This document shows, piece by piece, positions 1-6,049 of a stretch of 9,764 nt of DNA. Position numbers and translations under genes: made by a program. The notes under the pieces are model-generated. The model did not search any database and was not told the origin of the DNA. It saw only the letters and a list, made by a program, of their open reading frames with translations. How positions within the stretch are numbered: the first letter of the stretch is position 1; every line of letters starts with the position of its first letter. This DNA is from Cycloclasticus sp. (GTDB lineage: Bacteria > Pseudomonadota > Gammaproteobacteria > Methylococcales > Cycloclasticaceae): the NCBI GenBank assembly GCA_012960055.1, contig DUCA01000216.1, forward strand, positions 1 to 9,764, in the 5' to 3' direction.

Positions 1-70
1 GCCCATCGCCACCAATCACCACGCTGTTTCCGCGTCGCACAGAAAGAATGGTTGTTCCTCTAAAATCCAC
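1..70 (-). CDS. hslV: HslV, ATP-dependent protease proteolytic subunit (N-terminal fragment, runs off left edge)
   Basis: Read leftward from a GTG at 70-68, the frame gives MDFRGTTILSVRRG followed by NSVVIGGDG and then leaves the window. This is the characteristic HslV N-terminus. A short propeptide (MDFRG) precedes the TT pair whose first threonine becomes the catalytic N-terminal nucleophile after processing, and VVIGGDG follows. HslV is the threonine-protease chamber of the HslUV (ClpYQ) machine, which degrades unfolded and regulatory proteins in the cytoplasm. hslU usually follows and would lie outside the window. Only 23 codons are visible, but the match is distinctive. The GTG start is chosen because the usual short propeptide begins there. 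A weak purine-rich stretch (AAAGTGAGA) lies upstream of it. Confidence 0.88.
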   Translation of the reverse strand, partial: MDFRGTTILSVRRGNSVVIGGDG

Positions 71-201
71 TGTTGTTTCTCACTTTAACTGTTGACCCCG
101 CATTTTACACAATATTACGAGCTTGGCGCGCATGCTTGTTTAACCACGATTCAGATTGGTTATGATATTCTTAATCGCATGAACAACAGGGGGCGATAAT
201 T
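71..201. promoter_or_regulatory. Divergent intergenic promoter region between hslV and the DUF4126 gene
   Basis: This is the 131-bp gap between two divergent starts. Rightward, TTGTTT (136-141) and TATGAT (161-166) make a possible sigma-70 pair with a long 19-bp spacer. AGGGGG (188-193) is a good ribosome binding site 8 nt before the GTG at 202. Leftward, TAAAAT (complement of 102-107) is a possible -10 for hslV without a convincing -35. I did not see a clean heat-shock sigma-32 promoter, although hslV is often heat-inducible. Promoter assignments here are weak; the ribosome binding site is solid. Confidence 0.35.
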
Positions 202-856
202 GTGGATGAACTAAATCAAATATCACAAACGCTGGCGCTTAGTATGGGCGTGGCATGGGGTAGCGGCATTAATTTATACGCGACACTGTTAATGCTGGGT
301 TATTTAGCACACACCGGCAGCATTGACCTACCTCCCGATTTGATGATTGTCGCCGACCCACTGGTGATGACCGCTGCCGGCTTGATGTATGCGGTTGAGT
401 TTTTTGCCGACAAAGTGCCGGGCGTTGACACGGCATGGGACACATTGCACACCTTCGTTCGTATTCCTGCTGGCGGCTGGCGCTATGGGTGACATTGGCC
501 CTGCTGCAGAAATTGCGGCCGCTTTAGTTGGCGGTAGTTTAGCGGGCGTAACACACTCCACCAAAGCCGGCTGCCGCGTGCTGATTAATACATCACCCGA
601 GCCGCTCACCAACTGGACTGCCTCTATTATGGAAGACATTGCCGTGTTTGCTGGCATTTGGGCAGCTATTCAACACCCTACATTCTTCGTTGTCGGCATG
701 GTGATATTTATCATCTTTATGATTTGGGCGCTGCCTAAATTATGGCGCGGCATTAAGCGTGTGTTTAAATTTTTCGGCAAATTGTTTGGCTGGTCGAGTG
801 ACGACGATAGTTTCTCTAAACCATTAGCCAGCGACAAACTGACAGGGCCAGATTAA
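202..856 (+). pseudogene. DUF4126-family membrane protein gene, broken by a frameshift
   Basis: Two overlapping frames together give one DUF4126-like protein. The first frame starts at GTG 202 behind AGGGGG and carries a WGSGINLYA segment, two hydrophobic helices and DKVPGVDTAWDTLHTF-RIPAG, then stops at TGA 490-492. The second frame continues the family pattern from LLAAGAMGDIG (467 onward), through THSTKAG, LINTSPEP and NWTAS, and two C-terminal membrane helices, to TAA 854-856. The change from frame 1 to frame 2 falls at 460-480. There CTGCTGG (467-473) is read as P-A-G in one frame and L-L-A in the other. An ancestral RIPAG-A-LLAAG reading would need 11 more bases, which fits loss of one unit between two CTGCTGG copies. 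The function of DUF4126 proteins is unknown; they are predicted inner-membrane proteins. A sequencing error is the alternative explanation. The 3' end overlaps the xerC stop, tail to tail. Confidence 0.78.
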
Positions 857-1764
857 GACGTCTTTTTCTGCTTTGCACGCGGGTGTGACTTGTCGTACAC
901 CGATGCCAAATGTTGAAAATCTAAATGCGTATACACTTGCGTGGTGCTGATATTACTGTGCCCCAGCAGTTCTTGCACCGCTCTTAAATCTTGACTGGAT
1001 TCCAACATATGACTGGCAAACGAATGCCGCAGCATATGCGGATACAGCCGCCCTTGTAAGCCGTACCGCTTGCGCCAACGTTCAAGACGAGATTGAATAT
1101 TTCGTGTTGTTAAACGGCGACCCGTTTTGCCAACAAACAACGCCATTTCATCGGTTTTAAATTGCCCAGACCTAACCCCTAGCCAAGTCTTAATGGCCTT
1201 TATGGCTTTCCCACCTAACGGTAATAAACGAGATTTTTGCCCTTTACCACTGACCACCAGAATGCTTTTGGCGCTTAGATCAATGTCCATTAAATTGACA
1301 TTTGCCAGCTCACTAACCCGCAAGCCGGAGGAATATAGCACTTCCCACATAGCGATATCGCGTACTTCTAGGGCGTCGCTCGGCTCTACATCCAATAAGG
1401 CATTAACCTGATCAACATCCAACACGTGCGGCAACGGTTTAGCGGCCTTTGGCGCACGAATGCCTGCGGCGGGGTTATTTAACAGTTGCTTGGTTTTTAT
1501 CAGGTAATCAAAAAAACTACGGCAAGCCGATAACTCGCGCTGCAAGCTTCTGCTGCCCAAACCCTTGCGATGGCGCTGCGCTATGAATCGGCGCATATGA
1601 TGGCTGTCCAACTCGTCCCAAATGGCGATGTTTTGCTCGTCACAATACATCGCCAACTGCGCCAAATCACGCGTATAGGCTTTTAATGTATTAAGGGATA
1701 AACGGCGCTCTACTTTCAGAATTCCTAAAAACTGCTGACAAACATCAACAGCGCACTGATCCAC
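853..1764 (-). CDS. xerC: Tyrosine recombinase XerC
   Basis: This 303-residue protein has the normal XerC length. XerC acts with XerD at dif, together with FtsK, to resolve chromosome dimers before cell division. The N-terminal SAM-like DNA-binding domain spans about residues 5-90 (LNTLKAYTRDL; RELSACRSFFDYL). The catalytic domain contains all the active-site residues: R149 in SSGLRVSELA, K174 in VSGKGQKSRLLPL, H243 and R246 in YPHMLRHSFASH, H269 in ELLGHSNISTTQ, and the nucleophile Y278 in QVYTH. It starts with GTG (1764-1762), only 2 nt past the stop of the DUF484 gene. AAAGG (complement of 1771-1775) serves as the ribosome binding site, so translation is probably coupled. It is the last gene of the lptM-lysA-dapF-DUF484-xerC operon, the same neighbourhood as in Pseudomonas. 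XerC rather than XerD is favoured by this context. Confidence 0.95.
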   Translation of the reverse strand: MDQCAVDVCQQFLGILKVERRLSLNTLKAYTRDLAQLAMYCDEQNIAIWDELDSHHMRRFIAQRHRKGLGSRSLQRELSACRSFFDYLIKTKQLLNNPAAGIRAPKAAKPLPHVLDVDQVNALLDVEPSDALEVRDIAMWEVLYSSGLRVSELANVNLMDIDLSAKSILVVSGKGQKSRLLPLGGKAIKAIKTWLGVRSGQFKTDEMALFVGKTGRRLTTRNIQSRLERWRKRYGLQGRLYPHMLRHSFASHMLESSQDLRAVQELLGHSNISTTQVYTHLDFQHLASVYDKSHPRAKQKKTS

Positions 1765-1766
1765 CG

Positions 1767-2477
1767 CTAGCCTTTATTGCTTTGCTGTAAAGACGCCAAG
1801 CGTCTTGCCACAAGCTCGCCAAGATGTGAGATGAACAATGTACCCATCGTTGGGTGGAAACGGTCTGCATCTTTGCTGCCTATTGCCAATAAACCGTCTT
1901 GCTGACCAATCTTGATGGGGATAAACGCTGCCGATAAAACCTCTGCCGCCTGTTCATTAAACAAGGCTTCTGCTTGCACGTGCGTTGGGCGACCGCATTT
2001 TATTTTTTGCGAATCCAAGATGCTTTTAAAATTCTCCAGTTCGGCCGCATCTTTTGCCCACACAACATCACTGACGGGACAATCTAAAGCGCCGTCACTT
2101 TCAACCAACCGGATAGCAAAGAAATCTGCGCCGAAACACTCTCGCAACATGTCATCCAACGTTGCAAAGACATCCTCAACACAACACGCATCAATCAACG
2201 CCGTTGTTAGCTGCTGCATGCGCCCAAATAAGGCGTCGTTTTCGCGCGCAATTGCCAGCAACCCTTCTAATTGCTTATGCGATTTTTCATTTTTATCACG
2301 TAATAACGCTAATTGGCGCATGGTCAGCGATACCACGCCTCCGCGCTGCTCTTTAACTTGAATCTCTTCAAGTAACTCTGGGTATTCGTTAAAGAAGTCG
2401 GGCGATGCGAGTAAAAAATCTCGCACTTGTTCAGCCGTTATTGCTAGCGGTTGTTGTGAAGTTTGTTGGCCTGTCAT
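1767..2477 (-). CDS. DUF484 family protein (GAF-like)
   Basis: This 236-residue protein is typical of the DUF484 family, whose genes sit between dapF and xerC in many gammaproteobacteria. The N-terminal part (about 15-75) is helical and starts with the family-typical ITAEQVRDFLLASPDFF and YPELL, then VSLTMRQLALLRDKN. The C-terminal part (about 90-230) resembles a GAF fold, including ADFFAIRLVES and FIPIKIGQQDGLLAIGSKD. I see no catalytic motif, signal peptide or membrane helix. The biochemical role is unknown, and linkage to xerC does not prove a role in recombination. The ATG (2477-2475) overlaps the dapF TGA in an ATGA arrangement, which indicates translational coupling. The gene appears intact. 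Confidence 0.9.
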   Translation of the reverse strand: MTGQQTSQQPLAITAEQVRDFLLASPDFFNEYPELLEEIQVKEQRGGVVSLTMRQLALLRDKNEKSHKQLEGLLAIARENDALFGRMQQLTTALIDACCVEDVFATLDDMLRECFGADFFAIRLVESDGALDCPVSDVVWAKDAAELENFKSILDSQKIKCGRPTHVQAEALFNEQAAEVLSAAFIPIKIGQQDGLLAIGSKDADRFHPTMGTLFISHLGELVARRLASLQQSNKG

Positions 2478-3301
2478 AGCTCAATCATACCATCAAATAC
2501 AAATGTTGCCGGCCCGGTCATCATCACTGAATGCCCTGCGCCTTGCCAATCAATGGTTAAATCTCCACCCGGCAGTGTCACGGTAACGGGTGTCTTTAAT
2601 TCACCCCGTTGAATGCCGGCAACAACAGCCGCGCAAGCACCGCTACCGCAAGCCAAGGTTTCCGCCGCGCCACGTTCATACACGCGCAACGCAAGGCTTG
2701 ATGGACTGGTTATTTGGCTAAAACCAATGTTTGCACGTTCTGGAAACACCTCATGACTTTCCATCGCTTTACCGACTAATTCGACCGGCGCTGTTTGAAT
2801 GTCGGCCACCTGAATAACCGCATGTGGGTTCCCCATCGACACGGCCGAAAACTCAACATTATCGCCTGCGGCTTCAACCTGATACGTTGATTGCTGTTGC
2901 TCAACTGCCAAAGGAATTTCCGCCGGTACGCATTGCGGCTCACCCATGTCCACAGTCACTTCGTTTTGTTCATTGACATCCAATATCAATTCGCCGGCAC
3001 CCGTTTCCACCCGAATTGTCGCTTTATCGGTTAAGCCTTTTTGTTTCACAAACAATGCAAAACAACGCGCACCGTTGCCGCATTGCGACACTTCACTGCC
3101 ATCTGCGTTATAGATAACGTAGCGAAAATCTGCCGTGCCTTTCGCTGCTTGCACCATTAACAGCTGGTCAAAGCCAACGCCGTAATGCCGATCTGCCATG
3201 TCGCGAATTTGCTCTGCCGTTAGTTCAACCGATGGGTTAATGGCATCGATAACAACAAAATCATTACCTAGCCCGTGCATTTTACTGAAGTTAATTAACA
3301 A
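2474..3301 (-). CDS. dapF: Diaminopimelate epimerase
   Basis: DapF interconverts LL- and meso-diaminopimelate without a cofactor, supplying meso-DAP for peptidoglycan and for lysine. The 275-residue length is normal. Both catalytic cysteines are present: C74 in SQCGNGARCFALFV and C218 in TLACGSGACAAVVAG. The N-terminal FSKMHGLGNDFVVIDA, the GVGFDQLL motif and the NADGSE motif are also family hallmarks. The chosen start is TTG (3301-3299), inside the end of lysA. It gives MLINFSKMHG, like the N-terminus of pseudomonad DapF, and has a strong GAGGAAG ribosome binding site just upstream. The next in-frame ATG, at M8, would cut into the conserved first strand. Its product is the substrate of the upstream gene's enzyme, LysA. 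Confidence 0.96.
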   Translation of the reverse strand: MLINFSKMHGLGNDFVVIDAINPSVELTAEQIRDMADRHYGVGFDQLLMVQAAKGTADFRYVIYNADGSEVSQCGNGARCFALFVKQKGLTDKATIRVETGAGELILDVNEQNEVTVDMGEPQCVPAEIPLAVEQQQSTYQVEAAGDNVEFSAVSMGNPHAVIQVADIQTAPVELVGKAMESHEVFPERANIGFSQITSPSSLALRVYERGAAETLACGSGACAAVVAGIQRGELKTPVTVTLPGGDLTIDWQGAGHSVMMTGPATFVFDGMIEL

Positions 3302-4566
3302 CCGACTTCCTCAAACTCATTGGGCAATAACGCTTCGCGTTGCCATAAGCTGTCGATGCTTTGACGCGCACCGATTAAATGCATTTGATCACCGTCTACC
3401 ATGACTTCTGCCACACTTGGGCGCGAGTTGTAATTGGAACTCATGGTGAAGCCATACGCGCCTGATGAGCGAATCGCCAATAAATCACCTTCATTAATCG
3501 CCAATTCACGGTCTTTACCCAGAAAATCGCCCGTTTCACAGACCGGGCCAACGATATCGTAATTAACGCTATCTGCATCGGACTGTAAATTCACTGGAAT
3601 AATATTCTGCCAAGACTGATACAAAGCTGGGCGCATCAAGTCATTCATCGCTGCATCCACAATCGCAAACATTTTGCCCTCTGTTGGTTTGATGTATTCC
3701 ACTTTGGTCACCAAAATGCCGGCATTGCCTGCAATCGCACGTCCAGGCTCCAATAATATTTCATACGGCAGCTCACCTAATTTCTCAAACAGCGCCGCAA
3801 CGTATTCAGCCGGTGAGGGCGGCTGTTCGTCTTTATAACAAATGCCCAGTCCGCCGCCTAAGTCGAGGTGATGAATATCAATGCCGACTGCCTTTAAGCG
3901 ATCCAATAAACCCAATACGCGATCGAGCGCATCAACAAACGGTTTCACGTCTTCCAGTTGCGATCCGATATGACAATCTAAGCCGACCACATTTAAGTTG
4001 GCCATGCTGTTAGCACGTTGGTATTCAGCAAAGGCCGTTTCGATATCCAAGCCAAATTTATTTTCTTTTAAACCGGTTGAAATATAAGGATGCGTTTTGG
4101 CGTCCACATCGGGGTTTACACGAATGGAAATATTCGCCACAACGTCCAGGTTCGCAGCAATGGCATTAATCCGATCCAGCTCTGTTGACACTTCAACATT
4201 AAAGCAACGAATACCTACTTCCAAGGCACGGCGAATTTCATCGTGGCGTTTGCCAACACCTGAAAATACTATTTTCTCTGGCTGACCGCCCGCGGTTAAC
4301 ACACGTTCTAATTCACCAATGGAGACAATATCAAAGCCCGAACCCAAACGTGCCAACACATTCAGTACAGCAATGTTTGAATTAGCTTTTACCGCATAAC
4401 AAATTAGGTGCGGATGCTCGCCAAAGGCCCTATCGAAGGCAAGCCAATGGCGTTCTAATGTTGCACGAGAATACACATACGTGGGTGTAGAAAATTGTTT
4501 AACAAGGGCGTCAACGGCTACATTTTCCGCGCACAAGCGATTATCCTGATACTGGAAATAATCCAT
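3295..4566 (-). CDS. lysA: Diaminopimelate decarboxylase
   Basis: LysA is the PLP-dependent enzyme that decarboxylates meso-diaminopimelate to L-lysine, the last step of the DAP pathway. The 423-residue protein has a fold-type III barrel followed by a beta domain. Key residues are visible: K60 (PLP Schiff base) in CYAVKANSN, H199 in GLDCHIGSQ, the phosphate-binding GGG at 237-239 in LDLGGGLGI, EPGR at 273-276, the active-site C343 in PVCETGDFLGKDR, and Y379-N380 in MSSNYNSRPS. The ATG at 4566-4564 directly abuts the lptM stop codon, with AGGT a few bases upstream inside lptM. The stop overlaps the dapF start by 7 nt. Lysine and DAP synthesis therefore appear functional here. Confidence 0.97.
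   Translation of the reverse strand: MDYFQYQDNRLCAENVAVDALVKQFSTPTYVYSRATLERHWLAFDRAFGEHPHLICYAVKANSNIAVLNVLARLGSGFDIVSIGELERVLTAGGQPEKIVFSGVGKRHDEIRRALEVGIRCFNVEVSTELDRINAIAANLDVVANISIRVNPDVDAKTHPYISTGLKENKFGLDIETAFAEYQRANSMANLNVVGLDCHIGSQLEDVKPFVDALDRVLGLLDRLKAVGIDIHHLDLGGGLGICYKDEQPPSPAEYVAALFEKLGELPYEILLEPGRAIAGNAGILVTKVEYIKPTEGKMFAIVDAAMNDLMRPALYQSWQNIIPVNLQSDADSVNYDIVGPVCETGDFLGKDRELAINEGDLLAIRSSGAYGFTMSSNYNSRPSVAEVMVDGDQMHLIGARQSIDSLWQREALLPNEFEEVGC
3306..3312 (-). promoter_or_regulatory. Ribosome binding site that fixes the TTG start of dapF
   Basis: GAGGAAG on the minus strand lies inside the 3' end of lysA. The GAGGA core is 6 nt before the TTG at 3301-3299. It is among the best Shine-Dalgarno matches in the operon. 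It supports the rare TTG start rather than an internal ATG, and it suggests coupling of dapF translation to lysA termination. Confidence 0.7.
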
Positions 4567-4686
4567 TTACAAACCTAGTTGTTGCGCCACGTGTTGACTG
4601 GGCATGTACAACGAACCTTTTTGACCGCAACCTACTGATACCACTAATAAACCCAAGATTAGCATCACTTTTAATAAACGCGTCAT
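4567..4686 (-). CDS. lptM: Small LptM/YifL-type lipoprotein (LPS-assembly lipoprotein)
   Basis: This 39-residue lipoprotein precursor has a basic start (MTRLLK), a hydrophobic core (VMLILGLLVVSV) and a lipobox-like VSVGC. Cleavage before C20 leaves a 20-residue mature peptide. The mature sequence CGQKGSLYMP is the hallmark of the LptM/YifL family, always found just upstream of lysA. In E. coli LptM binds the LptD/LptE translocon and helps oxidative maturation of LptD in the outer membrane. Glycine rather than aspartate at position +2 fits outer-membrane sorting. A longer upstream reading from 4779 is possible but would put an unrelated basic stretch before the signal peptide. The ATG at 4686-4684 has AAGGAT (complement of 4693-4698) 6 nt upstream. 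It is the first gene of the lysA operon. Confidence 0.9.
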   Translation of the reverse strand: MTRLLKVMLILGLLVVSVGCGQKGSLYMPSQHVAQQLGL

Positions 4687-4719
4687 CGTCGCATCCTTAA
4701 TATTATTTAGATAGTCAGC

Positions 4720-4725
4720 AGTATA
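4720..4725 (-). promoter_or_regulatory. Candidate -10 element for the lptM-lysA-dapF-DUF484-xerC operon
   Basis: TATACT on the minus strand lies 33 nt upstream of the lptM ATG and matches the sigma-70 -10 consensus in 5 of 6 positions. The expected -35 position (complement of 4743-4748, TATGCC) is poor. The call rests on the -10 match and on this being the only non-coding stretch ahead of the operon. Confidence 0.35.
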
Positions 4726-4742
4726 AACGCTAGGCGTTTTTT
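4725..4742. repeat. Short perfect palindrome with T-tract in the lptM/esterase divergent region
   Basis: AAACGC (4725-4730), TAG loop (4731-4733) and GCGTTT (4734-4739) form a perfect 6-bp stem, followed by TTT up to 4742. On the plus strand it resembles a small rho-independent terminator. No plus-strand gene ends upstream of it, so a terminator role is unlikely unless it blocks antisense read-through. It also overlaps the candidate lptM -10, so it could be an operator half-site pair. Confidence 0.4.
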
Positions 4743-4781
4743 GGCATACTCTAATCATTCTCAGCAACTTCAAAAACAACC

Positions 4782-5453
4782 ATGCAAGCTACTCGACTGC
4801 CTTCTATTATTTCTAACCCCAACACCCCTGTTCGCTGCAGCGTAATTTGGCTGCACGGCCTAGGCGCCAGCGGCAACGACTTCGCACCGATTGCGCCTGA
4901 ACTTGGCATCCAAGATGAATTAGGTATTCGCTTTGTGTTTCCACACGCGCCGAACATGCCCGTTACCATTAACGGTGGCGCGATGATGCCCGCTTGGTAC
5001 GACATCAGCGAAATGAATTTAATGAAGCGCGCAGATGGTGCTGGCATCATTCAATCCAGTGCCATCATCACCGATATGATTAACGATGAAATTGCAATGG
5101 GCATTGAGCCGTCTAAAATCGTTATCGCCGGTTTTTCACAAGGCGGCGTAATCGCCATTGATGCGGGTATTCGCTTCCCCAGTACACTAGCGGGCATTAT
5201 GGCGCTATCCACCTATATCCCTATGCGCGACACACTGCCCGGTGCAAAGCAAAGCGGCAACGGTTCTATCCCCATTTTCTATGGCCACGGTGATTTCGAC
5301 TCCGTGATTCCTATCGAACAAGCCGAATCATCTAGACGTTTTTTAGAAGACAACGACTACACCGTCAACTGGCAAGCTTACCCGATGGAACATTCTGTTT
5401 GCCCCAAAGAAATTGGCCACATTAAAACCTGGTTAACGGACGTGCTTTCATAA
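4782..5453 (+). CDS. Alpha/beta-hydrolase carboxylesterase/phospholipase (PF02230 type)
   Basis: This 223-residue cytoplasmic esterase belongs to the carboxylesterase II / acyl-protein-thioesterase-like family. VIWLHGLGASGNDF near the N-terminus provides the oxyanion-hole region. The catalytic triad is S119 in AGFSQGGVIA, D173 in GHGDFDSVIP and H204 in YPMEHSVCP. Members hydrolyse short-chain esters, lysophospholipids or thioesters; the substrate here cannot be told from sequence. The ATG at 4782 is chosen as the only start that keeps the N-terminal strand. It has no clear Shine-Dalgarno sequence (upstream bases are ACTTCAAAAACAACC). The gene is divergent from lptM and stops 14 nt before the OxyR-like pseudogene. 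The reading frame is intact. Confidence 0.92.
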   Translation: MQATRLPSIISNPNTPVRCSVIWLHGLGASGNDFAPIAPELGIQDELGIRFVFPHAPNMPVTINGGAMMPAWYDISEMNLMKRADGAGIIQSSAIITDMINDEIAMGIEPSKIVIAGFSQGGVIAIDAGIRFPSTLAGIMALSTYIPMRDTLPGAKQSGNGSIPIFYGHGDFDSVIPIEQAESSRRFLEDNDYTVNWQAYPMEHSVCPKEIGHIKTWLTDVLS

Positions 5454-5467
5454 CAGCGTGCGGCAAT

Positions 5468-6041
5468 ATGAAACTTAGGGATTTAAAATACATTGTTGCC
5501 GTCGCTGAGTTAAAGAGTTTCGTTAAAGCCTCTGAGCGGTGATTTATTAGTCAACCCACGCTCAGCATGCAAATTAAAAATTTGCTGGGACAAGCGCTGG
5601 GCATCAAGATTGTTGATGTGGAACAATAAACGCGTCATTATTACGGACGTTGGCGAAAGCATTATTGCCAAGTCTAAAATCATTCTCCACAACGTTGAAG
5701 ACATTGAATAGATCGCGCACAACGCACAGCAGCCCTTGCCCGGTAACTTTAGGTTGGGCGACTTCCCCACCCTTGCCTCCTACATTCTGCCCGACTTAGC
5801 GCCATTGATTAAAGACGAGCCGCCCGAGCTTCGCTTGATACTGATAGAAGAAAAAACTGACACGCTGGTACAACAATTAAAAGACGGCAAAATTGATGCT
5901 GCCTTATTAGCCGCACCAATTAAAGATGGTTTTTTAGAATCCACGGCTTTATTTGATGATGCCTTTGAACTGGCGATTTCATCGCAGCATCCTCTATCCA
6001 ATAAGTTGAGTTTTTATATCAAAAGAGCACAAGTTTTATAG
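5468..6041 (+). pseudogene. oxyR: OxyR-like LysR-family regulator, multiply disrupted and truncated
   Basis: The start MKLRDLKYIVAVAELKSF and the recognition helix region ISQPTLSMQIKNL match the OxyR-type winged helix-turn-helix. Damage follows in order: TGA at 5540-5542, loss of frame near 5612-5622 (the first frame ends at TAA 5627-5629, while NNKRVIITDVGE continues in another frame from 5622), and TAG at 5709-5711. After that an effector-domain segment reads openly: LGDFPTLASYILPDLAPL, LVQQLKDGKIDAALLAAP, ALFDDAFELAISSQHPLSNK. It stops at TAG 6039-6041, about 190 residues in, against about 300 for OxyR. The C-terminal half, which would hold the redox cysteines of a true OxyR, is missing, and the argH 3' end follows 8 nt later. 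OxyR activates peroxide defence genes. The OxyR rather than generic LysR call rests on N-terminal and effector-domain similarity judged by eye. Confidence 0.88.
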
Positions 6042-6049
6042 CATGAGCC

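Noticed and set aside
389..466. N-terminus of the second DUF4126 frame as an independent gene starting at 389
   Set aside because: The residues before position 467 in this frame do not match the family and are an out-of-frame reading of the first half. The two frames together form one broken gene.
1912..2361. 149-codon plus-strand frame opposite the DUF484 gene
   Set aside because: It is rich in Ser, Ala and Cys, as expected for an antisense shadow, and the conserved gene on the other strand explains the openness.
4687..4779. Longer N-terminus for the LptM-like lipoprotein starting at 4779
   Set aside because: It would place 31 unrelated residues before the signal peptide and remove the promoter space. 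The ATG at 4686 has a good ribosome binding site and a proper signal peptide.
5736..6041. Independent 101-codon gene with a TTG start
   Set aside because: It is the effector-domain fragment of the OxyR-like pseudogene, in the same frame as the upstream NNKRVIITDVGE segment, with no ribosome binding site.
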